A program made the position numbers and the translations under genes. A stretch of 11,716 nt of DNA from Bacteroidota bacterium (lineage in GTDB: Bacteria; Bacteroidota; Bacteroidia; Flavobacteriales; Flavobacteriaceae): positions 1 to 11,716 of the forward strand of contig JABHYI010000258.1 of the NCBI GenBank assembly GCA_018656255.1. The letters run 5' to 3'. The notes below the pieces were generated by a model that worked only from the letters and a program-made list of their open reading frames with translations, made no database searches and was not told where the DNA came from. Shown here in pieces: positions 1 through 7,755 of this stretch; the first letter of the stretch is position 1, and each line of letters begins with the position of its first letter.

Positions 1-39
1 AAGATTGTGAACATCTCCTTTTAATATCTAGTTAATCCT

Positions 40-47
40 TATTTTTG
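40..47 (+). promoter_or_regulatory. Probable -7 box for the polyprenyl synthase gene
   Basis: TATTTTTG matches the Bacteroidetes -7 consensus TAnnTTTG and lies 15 bp before the ATG at 63. I see no clear TTG/TTTG -33 box 17-23 bp upstream, so this is a partial match only. The box overlaps an upstream in-frame TTG codon at 45, which argues against that codon being the start. Confidence 0.35.
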
Positions 48-62
48 AGCAAATTTTATAGG

Positions 63-1034
63 ATGGATATTTCAAAATACAGTGACGCACTAGTTGCACA
101 TTTAGAGCATAAGGTTACCTTAAAAGAGCCCGCATCATTGTATGAGCCCATAAAATATATACTTACCCTTGGAGGGAAGCGCCTTCGCCCGGTATTAACT
201 TTAATGAGTGCAGATTTTTTTGGAGGAAATTATACAAAAGCATTAGACGCCTCTCTTGCCGTAGAAATGTTTCATAATTTCTCTCTAGTTCATGATGATA
301 TCATGGACAATGCTCCTCTTAGAAGAGGCCACCAAACGGTCCATGAGAAATGGGATGTTAATACAGGGATTTTATCTGGTGATGCGATGCTCATTTTAGC
401 CTATCAGCTTTTTGAAACCTATGAGCCAAAGGTATTTATGCAATTGGCAGTTTTGTTTAGTAAAACCGCTTTAGAGGTTTGTGAAGGCCAGCAATATGAT
501 GTTGATTTTGAAACAAGAAACGATGTTACCATTTCTCAGTACATCAAAATGATTGAATATAAAACAGCTGTGCTTATTGGCGCCTCCTTGCAAATGGGAG
601 CTATTATTGCAGAGGCTTCAGAGTCTTGCCAAGAAAAAATATATGCTTTTGGAAAAAATTTAGGAATTGCATTTCAATTACAGGATGATTACCTAGACGC
701 CTTTGGAAACCCCTTGACTTTTGGTAAACAAGTAGGAGGAGATATTATAGCCAATAAAAAAACATTTCTATACCTAACGGCCTTACAAAAAAGCACTCCC
801 GCTGAGGCCCAAGAATTATCCTCATTGTTTGCTACTATGCCAAAAGATCCTTCTGATAAAATAACGGCTGTAAAAGAAATATTTGTCAGCTCAGGAGCTG
901 CAAAAGCTACCGAAGATGAAATTTTAAGGTACACCAACACTTCAATCTCTTTATTACAAGACATTAAAATTTCACAGCAACACAAAGACACTTTAAAGAG
1001 TTTTGCAGATTTTTTAATGAATAGAAATGTCTAG
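63..1034 (+). CDS. Polyprenyl diphosphate synthase (probable geranylgeranyl diphosphate synthase type)
   Basis: This is a trans-isoprenyl diphosphate synthase of 323 residues, a normal family length. It condenses isopentenyl diphosphate with allylic diphosphates in the cytoplasm to make precursors for carotenoids or quinone side chains. The GGKRLRP substrate-binding motif is at residues 37-43. The first Asp-rich motif, DDIMD, is at 78-82 and the second, DDYLD, at 208-212; both bind Mg2+-diphosphate. A GKQVGGD stretch follows near 221-227. Residue 73, five before the first Asp-rich motif, is Phe, and that motif has no insertion. In characterised archaeal-type enzymes this combination limits the product to about C20, so GGPP is my inference. 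I chose the ATG at 63. The frame is open to a TTG at 45, but that codon sits in a promoter-like box and would add six residues not typical of the family. The next gene, sucA, is 219 bp away and probably separately transcribed. Confidence 0.9.
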   Translation: MDISKYSDALVAHLEHKVTLKEPASLYEPIKYILTLGGKRLRPVLTLMSADFFGGNYTKALDASLAVEMFHNFSLVHDDIMDNAPLRRGHQTVHEKWDVNTGILSGDAMLILAYQLFETYEPKVFMQLAVLFSKTALEVCEGQQYDVDFETRNDVTISQYIKMIEYKTAVLIGASLQMGAIIAEASESCQEKIYAFGKNLGIAFQLQDDYLDAFGNPLTFGKQVGGDIIANKKTFLYLTALQKSTPAEAQELSSLFATMPKDPSDKITAVKEIFVSSGAAKATEDEILRYTNTSISLLQDIKISQQHKDTLKSFADFLMNRNV

Positions 1035-1214
1035 GTTTTTCATTATATAAAAATTCTTACAAAAGGAATCCAAGGGCTTGTCTCCAAGAAAAACAAAAGC
1101 ATTATAAAACCAAAATTACTTGTTATTTTTTGAGGGGTTTTCATTAGAGATTGTCCACGATAATTAGTGCCATAAATATCCCATTTCCAAAGATGGATTT
1201 TTAGGGATTTGTTG

Positions 1215-1222
1215 TATTTTTG
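1215..1222 (+). promoter_or_regulatory. Probable -7 box for sucA
   Basis: TATTTTTG fits the Bacteroidetes TAnnTTTG -7 consensus and lies 31 bp before the sucA ATG at 1254. No good TTG/TTTG -33 box is visible 17-23 bp upstream. The rest of the 219-bp gap (1035-1253) is AT-rich and holds no gene or convincing hairpin that I can see. Confidence 0.4.
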
Positions 1223-1253
1223 CCTTGTTTTAAAACATCGCAGTATTCCAATT

Positions 1254-4001
1254 ATGGATAAATATTCTTTTCTAAATGCAATTCATCCCGAGCAAATTTC
1301 GGAACTATACGCTACGTACTTAAAAACTCCAGATGTTGTAGAGCCTAGTTGGCGTGCTTTTTTCCAAGGTTTTGACTTTGGTATTGAAAGCGGTTCTGTT
1401 GCAGAAGGGCTTGGTATTACAGGTGCTGATTCTGTTCCAGAAAATGTGCTAAATGAGTTTAAGGTGATAAAACTCATAGATGGTTACAGGACACGTGGGC
1501 ATTTGTTTACTAAAACAAACCCAGTTAGAGAGCGAAGAAAATACCAACCCACATTAGGGCTTGAAAATTTTGGTCTACAGCAATCAGACCTGCAAACAGA
1601 ATTTGAAGCAGGCTCAATCATAGGGCTTGGTAAAACAACCCTAGCGGTAATTGTAAGCCATCTGGAGGCTATTTATTGTAATTCCATTGGTGTTGAGTAT
1701 ATGTACATACGCAATCCAGAAGAAATTAAATGGATACAAAATTGGATCAATACCAATGATAATGCTCCTGAGTATTCTTCCGAGCAACAAAAACATATAT
1801 TAAAGAAATTAAATCAAGCACTTTCTTTTGAAACCTTTCTGCATTCAAAGTATGTTGGCCAAAAGCGTTTTTCTATTGAGGGTGTTGATGCGCTTATCCC
1901 AGGGCTTGATACTTTAATGGAGCGAGGAGCAGAAAAAGGAGTAGAACAGTTTGTGGTTGGAATGGCTCATAGAGGCCGCCTTAATGTCTTGACTAATATC
2001 TTCGGAAAATCTCCTGAGGACATATTTAGTGAGTTTGACTCTAAAGAATACGACGAAGCAGAACTTTTTGATGGTGATGTGAAGTATCACATGGGCTGGA
2101 CAAGTTTTAGGGAGACTGATGGAGGAAAACAGGTGCGTATGGACTTGGCTCCAAACCCATCCCATCTAGAGACAGTAAATGCTGTGGTTGGTGGTATTTC
2201 TAGAGCAAAAATAGATACAAAATTAGGTGGAGATGCCTCCAAAATATTACCTATTTTAATACATGGTGATGCTGCAGTAGCCGGCCAGGGTGTTGTGTAC
2301 GAGTTTATTCAAATGGCGCAGCTAGATGGATACAAAACAGGAGGGACCATACATATTGTTGCAAACAATCAAGTTGGTTTTACTACCAACTACTTAGACG
2401 CGCGATCTTCAACCTATTGTACAGATATTGCTAAAGTGACCCTATCACCGGTATTACATGTAAATGCAGATGACGTTGAGGCGGTGTGTCATGCCTTTAG
2501 CTTTGCGCTAGATTTTAGACTGCAGTTTGGTCGCGATGTGTTTTTAGACATATTAGGGTATAGAAAATATGGCCACAATGAGGGTGATGAGCCTCGTTTT
2601 ACACAACCTAAATTGTATAAAGCGATTGCAAAACATCAAAACCCAAGAGATATTTACGCTGCAAAATTAGTCCAACAAAATTGTATTGATGCGGGATATG
2701 TAAAACAGTTAGAGCTACAATACAAAGAGGAGCTTGAAGATGATTTGCAGGCGTCTCGAAAAAAAGACAAAACTGTCATCACTAAAATACTAGCTGATGA
2801 TTGGGAGGGATATACTCTTGGCAGAAAGGAAGCTATCCTAACTCCTATAGACACAACATTTGCTTTAAAAAACCTAGATAAACTTGCTGACGGGATTACA
2901 AAATTACCTGCAGATAAAAAGTTTATGCGTAAAATAGAGCGCATTATTGCAGATAGAAATAAACAATATACAGAGCGTAACACCTTAGACTGGGCAATGG
3001 GAGAACTGTTGGCCTATGCTTCTTTAATGGAGGAAGGATTTGATGTTAGAATCTCTGGTCAAGATGTAGAACGCGGTACTTTCTCTCACAGGCATGCTAT
3101 TATAAAAACAGAAGAAGATGGGGAGCGTATCAATCTTCATAATACTCTTAATGTACCAGGAAAGATGCACATCTACAACTCACTGCTCTCTGAGTATGCT
3201 GTTGTAGGTTTTGATTATGGGTATGCCATGGCAAGCCCCAAGACACTTACTATTTGGGAAGCCCAGTTTGGAGACTTCTCAAACGGAGCGCAAATTATGT
3301 TGGATCAATACATATCTGCAGCAGAGAGTAAGTGGAAAACACAAAACGGTCTTGTGATGTTACTGCCTCATGGATATGAAGCTCAAGGATCTGAACATTC
3401 AAGTGCACGTATGGAGCGTTATTTGCAACTATGCTCTCGTGATAATTTAATTTTGGCAGATGTTACTACACCTGCAAACTTTTTTCACCTGTTGCGCAGG
3501 CAAATGAAATGGAATTTCAGAAAACCACTTATTGTATTTACACCAAAGAGTTTGTTGCGTCATCCTCTTGTTGTATCTTCAAAAGAAGAATTGGCCTTAG
3601 GAAGTTTCCAGGAAGTTATTGATGATCTCCAAGTAGTTAAAAAAAATGTCACTTCTGTGGTATTTTGTACAGGGAAGTTTTACTATGACCTTCTAGAGCG
3701 AAGAACACAAGACAAAAGAGAAGATGTAGCCATTGTGCGTATAGAACAGTTGTTTCCATTGCCAACAGAGCAATTGGAGGCTATCATTGCCACTTATACT
3801 AATGCCAAAGAATATGTTTGGGCACAAGAAGAGCCAAAAAACATGGGCGCTTGGGGATTCATGTTAATGAATTTTGAAAGTGTGCCGCTGCGCCTTGCAT
3901 CAAGAAGAGTGTATAGCTCTCCTGCGGCAGGAAGTAGTACACGCTCTAAGGCAAGACATAAAGAAGTAATTGACAGTGTTTTTCAAACACCAAAAAAATA
4001 A
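1254..4001 (+). CDS. sucA: 2-oxoglutarate dehydrogenase E1 component
   Basis: This is the thiamine-diphosphate-dependent E1 subunit of the 2-oxoglutarate dehydrogenase complex. It decarboxylates 2-oxoglutarate and passes the succinyl group to the lipoyl arm of E2 in the TCA cycle. It has 915 residues, close to the 933 of E. coli SucA. The N-terminal segment that contacts E2 is at about 5-40, ending in RAFFQGF. The dehydrogenase domain carries GMAHRGRLN (236-244), HGDAAVAGQG (337-346) and NNQVGFTT (371-378); the last two form the cofactor-binding region. GHNEGDEP is at 440-447. The transketolase-like pyrimidine-binding domain starts near 576, with FSHRHA at 610-615 and GSEHSSARMER at 712-722. 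The C-terminal domain follows to the end. I chose the ATG at 1254; the frame is open upstream to a TTG at 1209, but that extension runs through the promoter-like box. The E2 gene odhB lies 100 bp downstream. Confidence 0.97.
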   Translation: MDKYSFLNAIHPEQISELYATYLKTPDVVEPSWRAFFQGFDFGIESGSVAEGLGITGADSVPENVLNEFKVIKLIDGYRTRGHLFTKTNPVRERRKYQPTLGLENFGLQQSDLQTEFEAGSIIGLGKTTLAVIVSHLEAIYCNSIGVEYMYIRNPEEIKWIQNWINTNDNAPEYSSEQQKHILKKLNQALSFETFLHSKYVGQKRFSIEGVDALIPGLDTLMERGAEKGVEQFVVGMAHRGRLNVLTNIFGKSPEDIFSEFDSKEYDEAELFDGDVKYHMGWTSFRETDGGKQVRMDLAPNPSHLETVNAVVGGISRAKIDTKLGGDASKILPILIHGDAAVAGQGVVYEFIQMAQLDGYKTGGTIHIVANNQVGFTTNYLDARSSTYCTDIAKVTLSPVLHVNADDVEAVCHAFSFALDFRLQFGRDVFLDILGYRKYGHNEGDEPRFTQPKLYKAIAKHQNPRDIYAAKLVQQNCIDAGYVKQLELQYKEELEDDLQASRKKDKTVITKILADDWEGYTLGRKEAILTPIDTTFALKNLDKLADGITKLPADKKFMRKIERIIADRNKQYTERNTLDWAMGELLAYASLMEEGFDVRISGQDVERGTFSHRHAIIKTEEDGERINLHNTLNVPGKMHIYNSLLSEYAVVGFDYGYAMASPKTLTIWEAQFGDFSNGAQIMLDQYISAAESKWKTQNGLVMLLPHGYEAQGSEHSSARMERYLQLCSRDNLILADVTTPANFFHLLRRQMKWNFRKPLIVFTPKSLLRHPLVVSSKEELALGSFQEVIDDLQVVKKNVTSVVFCTGKFYYDLLERRTQDKREDVAIVRIEQLFPLPTEQLEAIIATYTNAKEYVWAQEEPKNMGAWGFMLMNFESVPLRLASRRVYSSPAAGSSTRSKARHKEVIDSVFQTPKK

Positions 4002-4040
4002 GCCACTGCTCAGAATTAATTTGTATAAATTTTTCTGAAC

Positions 4041-4072
4041 TTTGAATATATTAAAACAGGATTAAAATTTTG
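4041..4072 (+). promoter_or_regulatory. Weak promoter-like sequence before odhB
   Basis: TTTG at 4041-4044 is followed after 20 bp by AAATTTTG at 4065-4072. This is the Bacteroidetes -33/-7 layout with one mismatch in the -7 box (A for the first T). It ends 29 bp before the odhB ATG. It could allow odhB to be transcribed apart from sucA, but one match of this quality can occur by chance in AT-rich DNA. Confidence 0.25.
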
Positions 4073-4101
4073 ACGCGAGTCGAAACCATAACAGACATAC
4101 T

Positions 4102-5316
4102 ATGTTAGAAATGAAAGTTCCTTCACCGGGAGAATCTATTACCGAAGTAGAAATAGCTGAATGGCTAGTTCAAGACGGAGATTATGTAGAGAAAGATCAA
4201 GCAATTGCTGAGGTTGATAGTGATAAGGCAACACTAGAACTTCCAGCAGAAGCAAGTGGGATAATTACATTAAAAGCAGAGGAAGGTGATGCAGTTGCCG
4301 TTGGAGCTGTAGTTTGTTTGATTGACACAACTGCTGCCAAGCCAGAGGGTGCTTCAGCAAATACAGATACTCCAAGTGCAGAGAAACAGCCTGCAAAAGC
4401 TGCTGCAATACAAACACCACCGGTCACAAAAGAGTCTTACGCAACAGGAACCCCATCTCCTGCAGCAAAAAAGATTTTAGATGAAAAATCAATTGCATCT
4501 ACAAGTGTTTCTGGTACGGGAAGAGATGGCCGTATTACAAAGCATGATGCTCTTAATGCAGTTCCATCTATGGGATCTGTTGGTGCTAAAGCTAGAGGGG
4601 AGTCTAGAACAAAACTTTCTATGTTGCGCAGAAAAGTAGCAGAACGTTTGGTAGAGGCTAAAAATACAACGGCTATGTTAACCACCTTTAACGAGGTTGA
4701 TATGGGGCCAATATTTGCTCTCAGAAAAGAGTACAAAGAAACCTTTAAAGCAAAACACGGGGTGGGTCTTGGGTTTATGTCCTTCTTTACACTTGCAGTG
4801 GTTCGTGCTTTAGAATTATATCCATCAGTAAACAGCATGATAGATGGTAAGGAAATGCTTACCTATGATTATAAAGATATCTCTATAGCCGTATCTGGCC
4901 CAAAAGGGCTGATGGTGCCAGTGATAAGAAACGCAGAAGATTTAACCTTTAGAGGTGTTGAAGCTGAAGTGAAAAGATTGGCAATTCGAGCTCGTGATGG
5001 ACAAATTACCGTAGATGAAATGACGGGCGGAACGTTTACTATCTCTAATGGGGGTGTTTTTGGAAGCATGCTTTCTACCCCTATTATCAACCCTCCGCAA
5101 TCTGGTATTTTAGGAATGCACAATATTGTAGAGCGTCCAGTGGTTAAAGACGGAGCTGTTGTTGTTGCTCCTATTATGTTTGTAGCACTTAGTTATGACC
5201 ACCGTATTATAGACGGTAAAGAATCTGTAGGTTTCTTGGTAGCTGTTAAAGAAGCCCTTGAAAACCCAACAGAGTTATTGATGCACTCAGATATTAAAAA
5301 AGCCTTAGAGCTTTAA
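4102..5316 (+). CDS. odhB: Dihydrolipoyllysine succinyltransferase (2-oxoglutarate dehydrogenase E2)
   Basis: This is the E2 core of the 2-oxoglutarate dehydrogenase complex, which transfers the succinyl group from lipoyl-lysine to CoA. It has 404 residues, matching E. coli SucB (405). An N-terminal lipoyl domain covers about 1-77, with the lipoylated lysine K42 in the motif EVDSDKATLE. An Ala/Pro/Thr-rich linker follows (about 78-115). The peripheral-subunit-binding domain that docks E1 and E3 is at about 118-152 (PSPAAKKIL to ITKHDALN). The chloramphenicol-acetyltransferase-like catalytic domain runs from about 170 to the end. Its active site YDHRIIDG gives H367 and D371 of the HxxxD motif. 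The start at 4102 leads straight into the canonical lipoyl-domain opening (MKVPSPGES). The gene follows sucA by 100 bp and is closed by the hairpin terminator at 5334-5367. No lpd (E3) gene is nearby. Confidence 0.97.
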   Translation: MLEMKVPSPGESITEVEIAEWLVQDGDYVEKDQAIAEVDSDKATLELPAEASGIITLKAEEGDAVAVGAVVCLIDTTAAKPEGASANTDTPSAEKQPAKAAAIQTPPVTKESYATGTPSPAAKKILDEKSIASTSVSGTGRDGRITKHDALNAVPSMGSVGAKARGESRTKLSMLRRKVAERLVEAKNTTAMLTTFNEVDMGPIFALRKEYKETFKAKHGVGLGFMSFFTLAVVRALELYPSVNSMIDGKEMLTYDYKDISIAVSGPKGLMVPVIRNAEDLTFRGVEAEVKRLAIRARDGQITVDEMTGGTFTISNGGVFGSMLSTPIINPPQSGILGMHNIVERPVVKDGAVVVAPIMFVALSYDHRIIDGKESVGFLVAVKEALENPTELLMHSDIKKALEL

Positions 5317-5333
5317 TATAAAATAGTCTCCAT

Positions 5334-5367
5334 AAAAAAGGCTCATACACTGTATGAGCCTTTTTTT
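5334..5367. terminator. Strong bidirectional terminator between odhB and the retropepsin gene
   Basis: A perfect 9-bp stem (GGCTCATAC at 5340-5348, GTATGAGCC at 5352-5360) encloses a 3-nt loop. It is flanked by A6 on the left and T7 on the right, which extend the stem with A-T pairs. The T run serves the + strand transcript of odhB. The A run reads as U6 on the minus strand and serves the convergent gene that ends at 5402. Confidence 0.9.
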
Positions 5368-5401
5368 ATAGTAAGATGGTGTTACTGGTATTTAACACAA
5401 C

Positions 5402-5836
5402 TTATTTGAGATACATGCAATTGCGGCCATAGTCTATTACGGCGCTGTGTTTTTTTAAATAATCTGCTCCTAAAATGCCGTGAACTATTGTAGGGTCTAC
5501 CTTAGAGATTGCTTTGTTAACGTGAGACAAATCAAACAATACAAAAGAGATGTTTTTTGTGAGATACCCCTCTAGTTCCAGAACATTGTTTAAGGCAAGC
5601 GCTGTTTTCATGTTTGAGTCTCCGGCGCCGGCTGCAATTACATCACTTTGCTGTTGGGTGAGATTAAAAATGCCAGCATGCTCAAACCCAACACAGCTCG
5701 ATGAGGCACCTGTATCTATAATAAAAACACCCTTTTTGGCATTTAGTTTTACGCGGCATGTATAATGGCCAGTAGTCATTTTACGCAATACAATTCTTTG
5801 AAAACCTTTGCCCTCTAATAAATTTCTTAACTGCAC
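5402..5836 (-). CDS. Retropepsin-like aspartic protease (clan AA), stand-alone
   Basis: This is a small protein of 144 residues with one retropepsin-type active-site motif, DTGAS at 41-45, preceded by the hydrophobic strand GVFII. The second hallmark, ILGADYL at 121-127 followed by HSAVIDY, corresponds to the conserved hydrophobic-hydrophobic-Gly turn of the fold. With a single catalytic Asp the protein should act as a homodimer, as retroviral and Ddi1-type retropepsins do. I see no signal peptide or membrane segment, so it is predicted to be cytoplasmic. The substrate is unknown. The start is GTG at 5836; an in-frame stop lies 9 bp upstream, so no longer form is possible. An ATG at residue 20 would remove the first strand. 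Transcription is probably from the promoter at 5850-5882. Similar chromosomal genes are common in Flavobacteriia, so I do not take it as a retroelement remnant. Confidence 0.85.
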   Translation of the reverse strand: MQLRNLLEGKGFQRIVLRKMTTGHYTCRVKLNAKKGVFIIDTGASSSCVGFEHAGIFNLTQQQSDVIAAGAGDSNMKTALALNNVLELEGYLTKNISFVLFDLSHVNKAISKVDPTIVHGILGADYLKKHSAVIDYGRNCMYLK

Positions 5837-5849
5837 TGTATTTTTTTAA

Positions 5850-5882
5850 CAAATATAGCAAACAAAATAGCTAGCTTTGCAA
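5850..5882 (-). promoter_or_regulatory. Promoter for the retropepsin gene
   Basis: Read on the minus strand, TTG (5880-5882) is followed after 22 bp by TATATTTG (5850-5857), an exact TAnnTTTG -7 box. Only 13 bp separate it from the GTG start, so the leader would be about 10 nt or less. It overlaps the tatD promoter box on the other strand. Confidence 0.45.
5872..5879 (+). promoter_or_regulatory. -7 box for tatD, suggesting a leaderless or near-leaderless mRNA
   Basis: TAGCTTTG matches the Bacteroidetes TAnnTTTG -7 box exactly and ends 5 bp before the tatD ATG. Transcription would start at or within a few bases of the start codon. No clear TTG/TTTG -33 box is present at the expected distance; that region is a T run at 5841-5847. 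Confidence 0.4.
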
Positions 5883-5884
5883 TC

Positions 5885-6649
5885 ATGTTAACAGACACAC
5901 ATACACACTTATACAGCGAGGCTTTTGACCTAGATAGAGACATTGTGATGCAACAAGCGAAGCATAGCGGAGTTTCACGGTTTTTTATTCCTGCTATAGA
6001 TTCAAGCTATGCAAAAGCAATGTATGATTTAGAAGCATCCTATCCAGATTGCGTGCATTTAATGATGGGGTTACACCCTACCTCTGTTAAGGAAAATTAT
6101 AAAGAAGAATTAGCCTTTGTAGTAAAAGAGCTTGAAAGGCGAAATTTTGTTGCCATTGGTGAGATTGGGATTGATTTGTATTGGGACACCAGCACCTTGG
6201 CAATACAAAGGGAAGCTTTTGTTTTTCAAATTAGGTTAGCCAAAAAGTATAAACTACCTATTGTTATTCATTGCAGAGATGCCTTTGACCAGGTTTTTGA
6301 AGTACTAGAGCAAGAAAAAGGGGATGATTTGTTCGGTATATTTCATTGTTTTACCGGCAGCTTGGCCCAAGCAAAACAGGCTATTGGGTATAACATGAAA
6401 TTGGGTATTGGGGGAGTTGTTACATTTAAAAATGGCAAGATTGATCAGTTTCTCAATCAAATTGATATAAAACACATTGTTTTAGAAACAGATGCGCCGT
6501 ACCTTTCACCCGCCCCACATAGAGGCAAAAGAAACCAAAGTAGTTACCTATCTTTGATTGCAAGTAAAGTAAGTGCCTTGTATGCTATTTCTGAAGCACA
6601 AGTAGCAGAAATAACCACAGCAAACGCGGCAGCAATTTTTAAGATTTAA
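5885..6649 (+). CDS. tatD: TatD family metal-dependent hydrolase (DNase)
   Basis: This is a 254-residue TIM-barrel metalloenzyme of the TatD/YcfH family, in the cytoplasm. Characterised relatives are Mg2+-dependent 3'-5' exonucleases or DNases acting in DNA repair or degradation. The metal ligands are all visible: DTHTH at 4-8 (H6, H8), E93 in GEIGID, H129 in VIHCRD, H154 in FHCFTGS, and D203 in LETDAPYL. The length matches the family (about 250-265). The ATG at 5885 places DTHTH immediately at the N-terminus, as is normal. The gene is divergent from the retropepsin gene across 48 bp, and ansA starts 12 bp after its stop, so the two probably form one transcript. Which TatD subgroup it belongs to cannot be told from these motifs alone. 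Confidence 0.93.
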   Translation: MLTDTHTHLYSEAFDLDRDIVMQQAKHSGVSRFFIPAIDSSYAKAMYDLEASYPDCVHLMMGLHPTSVKENYKEELAFVVKELERRNFVAIGEIGIDLYWDTSTLAIQREAFVFQIRLAKKYKLPIVIHCRDAFDQVFEVLEQEKGDDLFGIFHCFTGSLAQAKQAIGYNMKLGIGGVVTFKNGKIDQFLNQIDIKHIVLETDAPYLSPAPHRGKRNQSSYLSLIASKVSALYAISEAQVAEITTANAAAIFKI

Positions 6650-6661
6650 CACACCTATTAT

Positions 6662-7693
6662 ATGATGACTACCCAAACAAGCACTATTTTATTAATCTAT
6701 ACCGGCGGTACCATTGGTATGATAAAAGATTCTGAAACAGGTAGTCTTAAAAATTTCAATTTTAATGACCTGCTCAAACACATACCTGAGCTTAATTTGC
6801 TGGATTGTACTATTGACACTCAAAGTTTTGATGATCCAATAGATAGCTCAAATATGGGGCCTGTATATTGGCAACAATTAGTAAGTATTATAGAAAACAA
6901 GTATGATTATTTTGATGGTTTTGTAGTCTTGCATGGAAGTGATACAATGTCTTACACCGCCTCTGCAGTAAGTTTTATGTTAGAGAATTTGACCAAGCCG
7001 GTTATTTTTACTGGATCTCAACTACCTATTGGAGATTTGCGCACAGATGCAAAAGAAAACTTGATTACCTCCATACAACTTGCGGCTTTAAAACAAGATA
7101 ATGTCTCTGTTATTAAGGAGGTTGGTCTGTATTTTGAATATAAATTATACAGAGCCAATCGTACCACTAAGATAAATGCCGAGCATTTTGAGGCTTTTGC
7201 CTCTTTAAATTATCCTGCATTGGCTCAAAGTGGTGTAAATCTATCTATAGATTACAACGCTTTGCTAGTGCCCGAGAACAAACCTTTTTTGGTTCATAAA
7301 GAGTTGGAGCCAAAAATACTTCTGGTTAAAATGTTTCCAGGGATTACTCAGCAAATGGTGACCCATCTATTTAATGTAGATATGTTTAAGGGGCTTGTTA
7401 TAGAAACCTATGGTAGCGGAAATTTAACAACCCAAGGCTGGTTTATAGCTGCATTAAAAAAAGTTGTAGACTCAGGTGTCCCCGTTGTTAATGTAACCCA
7501 GTGCTCTGGGGGAAGTGTTGAAATGGGTCTTTATCAAACAAGTGCCGAACTAAAAAGTATGGGTGTTATAAGCGGTAAAGACATAACCACAGAGGCAGCG
7601 CTCACAAAATTAATGTACTTACTAGCCATTGAAGATTCACAAAAAGATTTTAAAACTCTGTTTGAGACTCCTCTCAGAGGAGAAATGAGTTGA
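6662..7693 (+). CDS. ansA: L-asparaginase, type I (cytoplasmic)
   Basis: It hydrolyses L-asparagine to aspartate and ammonia. It has 343 residues and no signal peptide, which fits the cytoplasmic type I enzyme; E. coli AnsA has 338. The first catalytic threonine is T14 in YTGGTIG. The second motif is HGSDTM at 91-96, where E. coli AnsA has HGTDTM, so S93 replaces the second catalytic threonine (T91 in E. coli) and D94 is kept. RANRTTKINA at 164-173 places T169 and K170 opposite E. coli T162 and K163. C281 in TQCSGG lies opposite C273 of the E. coli allosteric site. Serine keeps the hydroxyl group, so I expect an active enzyme. ATG codons at 6662 and 6665 are adjacent; either may be used. It follows tatD by 12 bp. 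Confidence 0.93.
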   Translation: MMTTQTSTILLIYTGGTIGMIKDSETGSLKNFNFNDLLKHIPELNLLDCTIDTQSFDDPIDSSNMGPVYWQQLVSIIENKYDYFDGFVVLHGSDTMSYTASAVSFMLENLTKPVIFTGSQLPIGDLRTDAKENLITSIQLAALKQDNVSVIKEVGLYFEYKLYRANRTTKINAEHFEAFASLNYPALAQSGVNLSIDYNALLVPENKPFLVHKELEPKILLVKMFPGITQQMVTHLFNVDMFKGLVIETYGSGNLTTQGWFIAALKKVVDSGVPVVNVTQCSGGSVEMGLYQTSAELKSMGVISGKDITTEAALTKLMYLLAIEDSQKDFKTLFETPLRGEMS

Positions 7694-7706
7694 TATTTCA
7701 ATAAAA

Positions 7707-7741
7707 TTGTGCCCTGTGGAATATAAAAAATTGTTTCTTTG
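7707..7741 (+). promoter_or_regulatory. Possible promoter for tRNA-Ser
   Basis: TTG at 7707-7709 and TTTCTTTG at 7734-7741 (TAnnTTTG with one mismatch) are 24 bp apart, slightly over the usual spacing. The box ends 14 bp before the mature tRNA. This is a weak match; the tRNA might instead be read from ansA. Confidence 0.25.
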
Positions 7742-7755
7742 CAACACAAAAAAAT

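Noticed and set aside
45..62. TTG start that would lengthen the polyprenyl synthase by six residues
   Set aside because: The codon overlaps the TATTTTTG box at 40-47, and an ATG follows at 63.
1209..1253. TTG start that would lengthen SucA by 15 residues
   Set aside because: The extension runs through the TATTTTTG promoter-like box, and its residues do not resemble any SucA N-terminus. The ATG at 1254 gives the standard start.
4021..4044. TTTG (4020-4023) plus GAACTTTG (4037-4044) as an odhB promoter
   Set aside because: The spacing is 13 bp, too short for the Bacteroidetes promoter, and the -7 box has a mismatch. The pair at 4041-4072 is a better though still weak candidate.
5402..5836. 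Retropepsin gene as a remnant of a retroelement
   Set aside because: The frame is intact, has its own promoter and terminator, and has no reverse transcriptase, integrase or terminal repeats nearby.
7668..7682. Near-perfect inverted repeat CTCCTCT-C-AGAGGAG at the 3' end of ansA
   Set aside because: The centre is one base, so as RNA only a 5-bp stem with a 5-nt loop can form, and no T run follows. It lies inside the coding sequence and is explained by chance codon choice.
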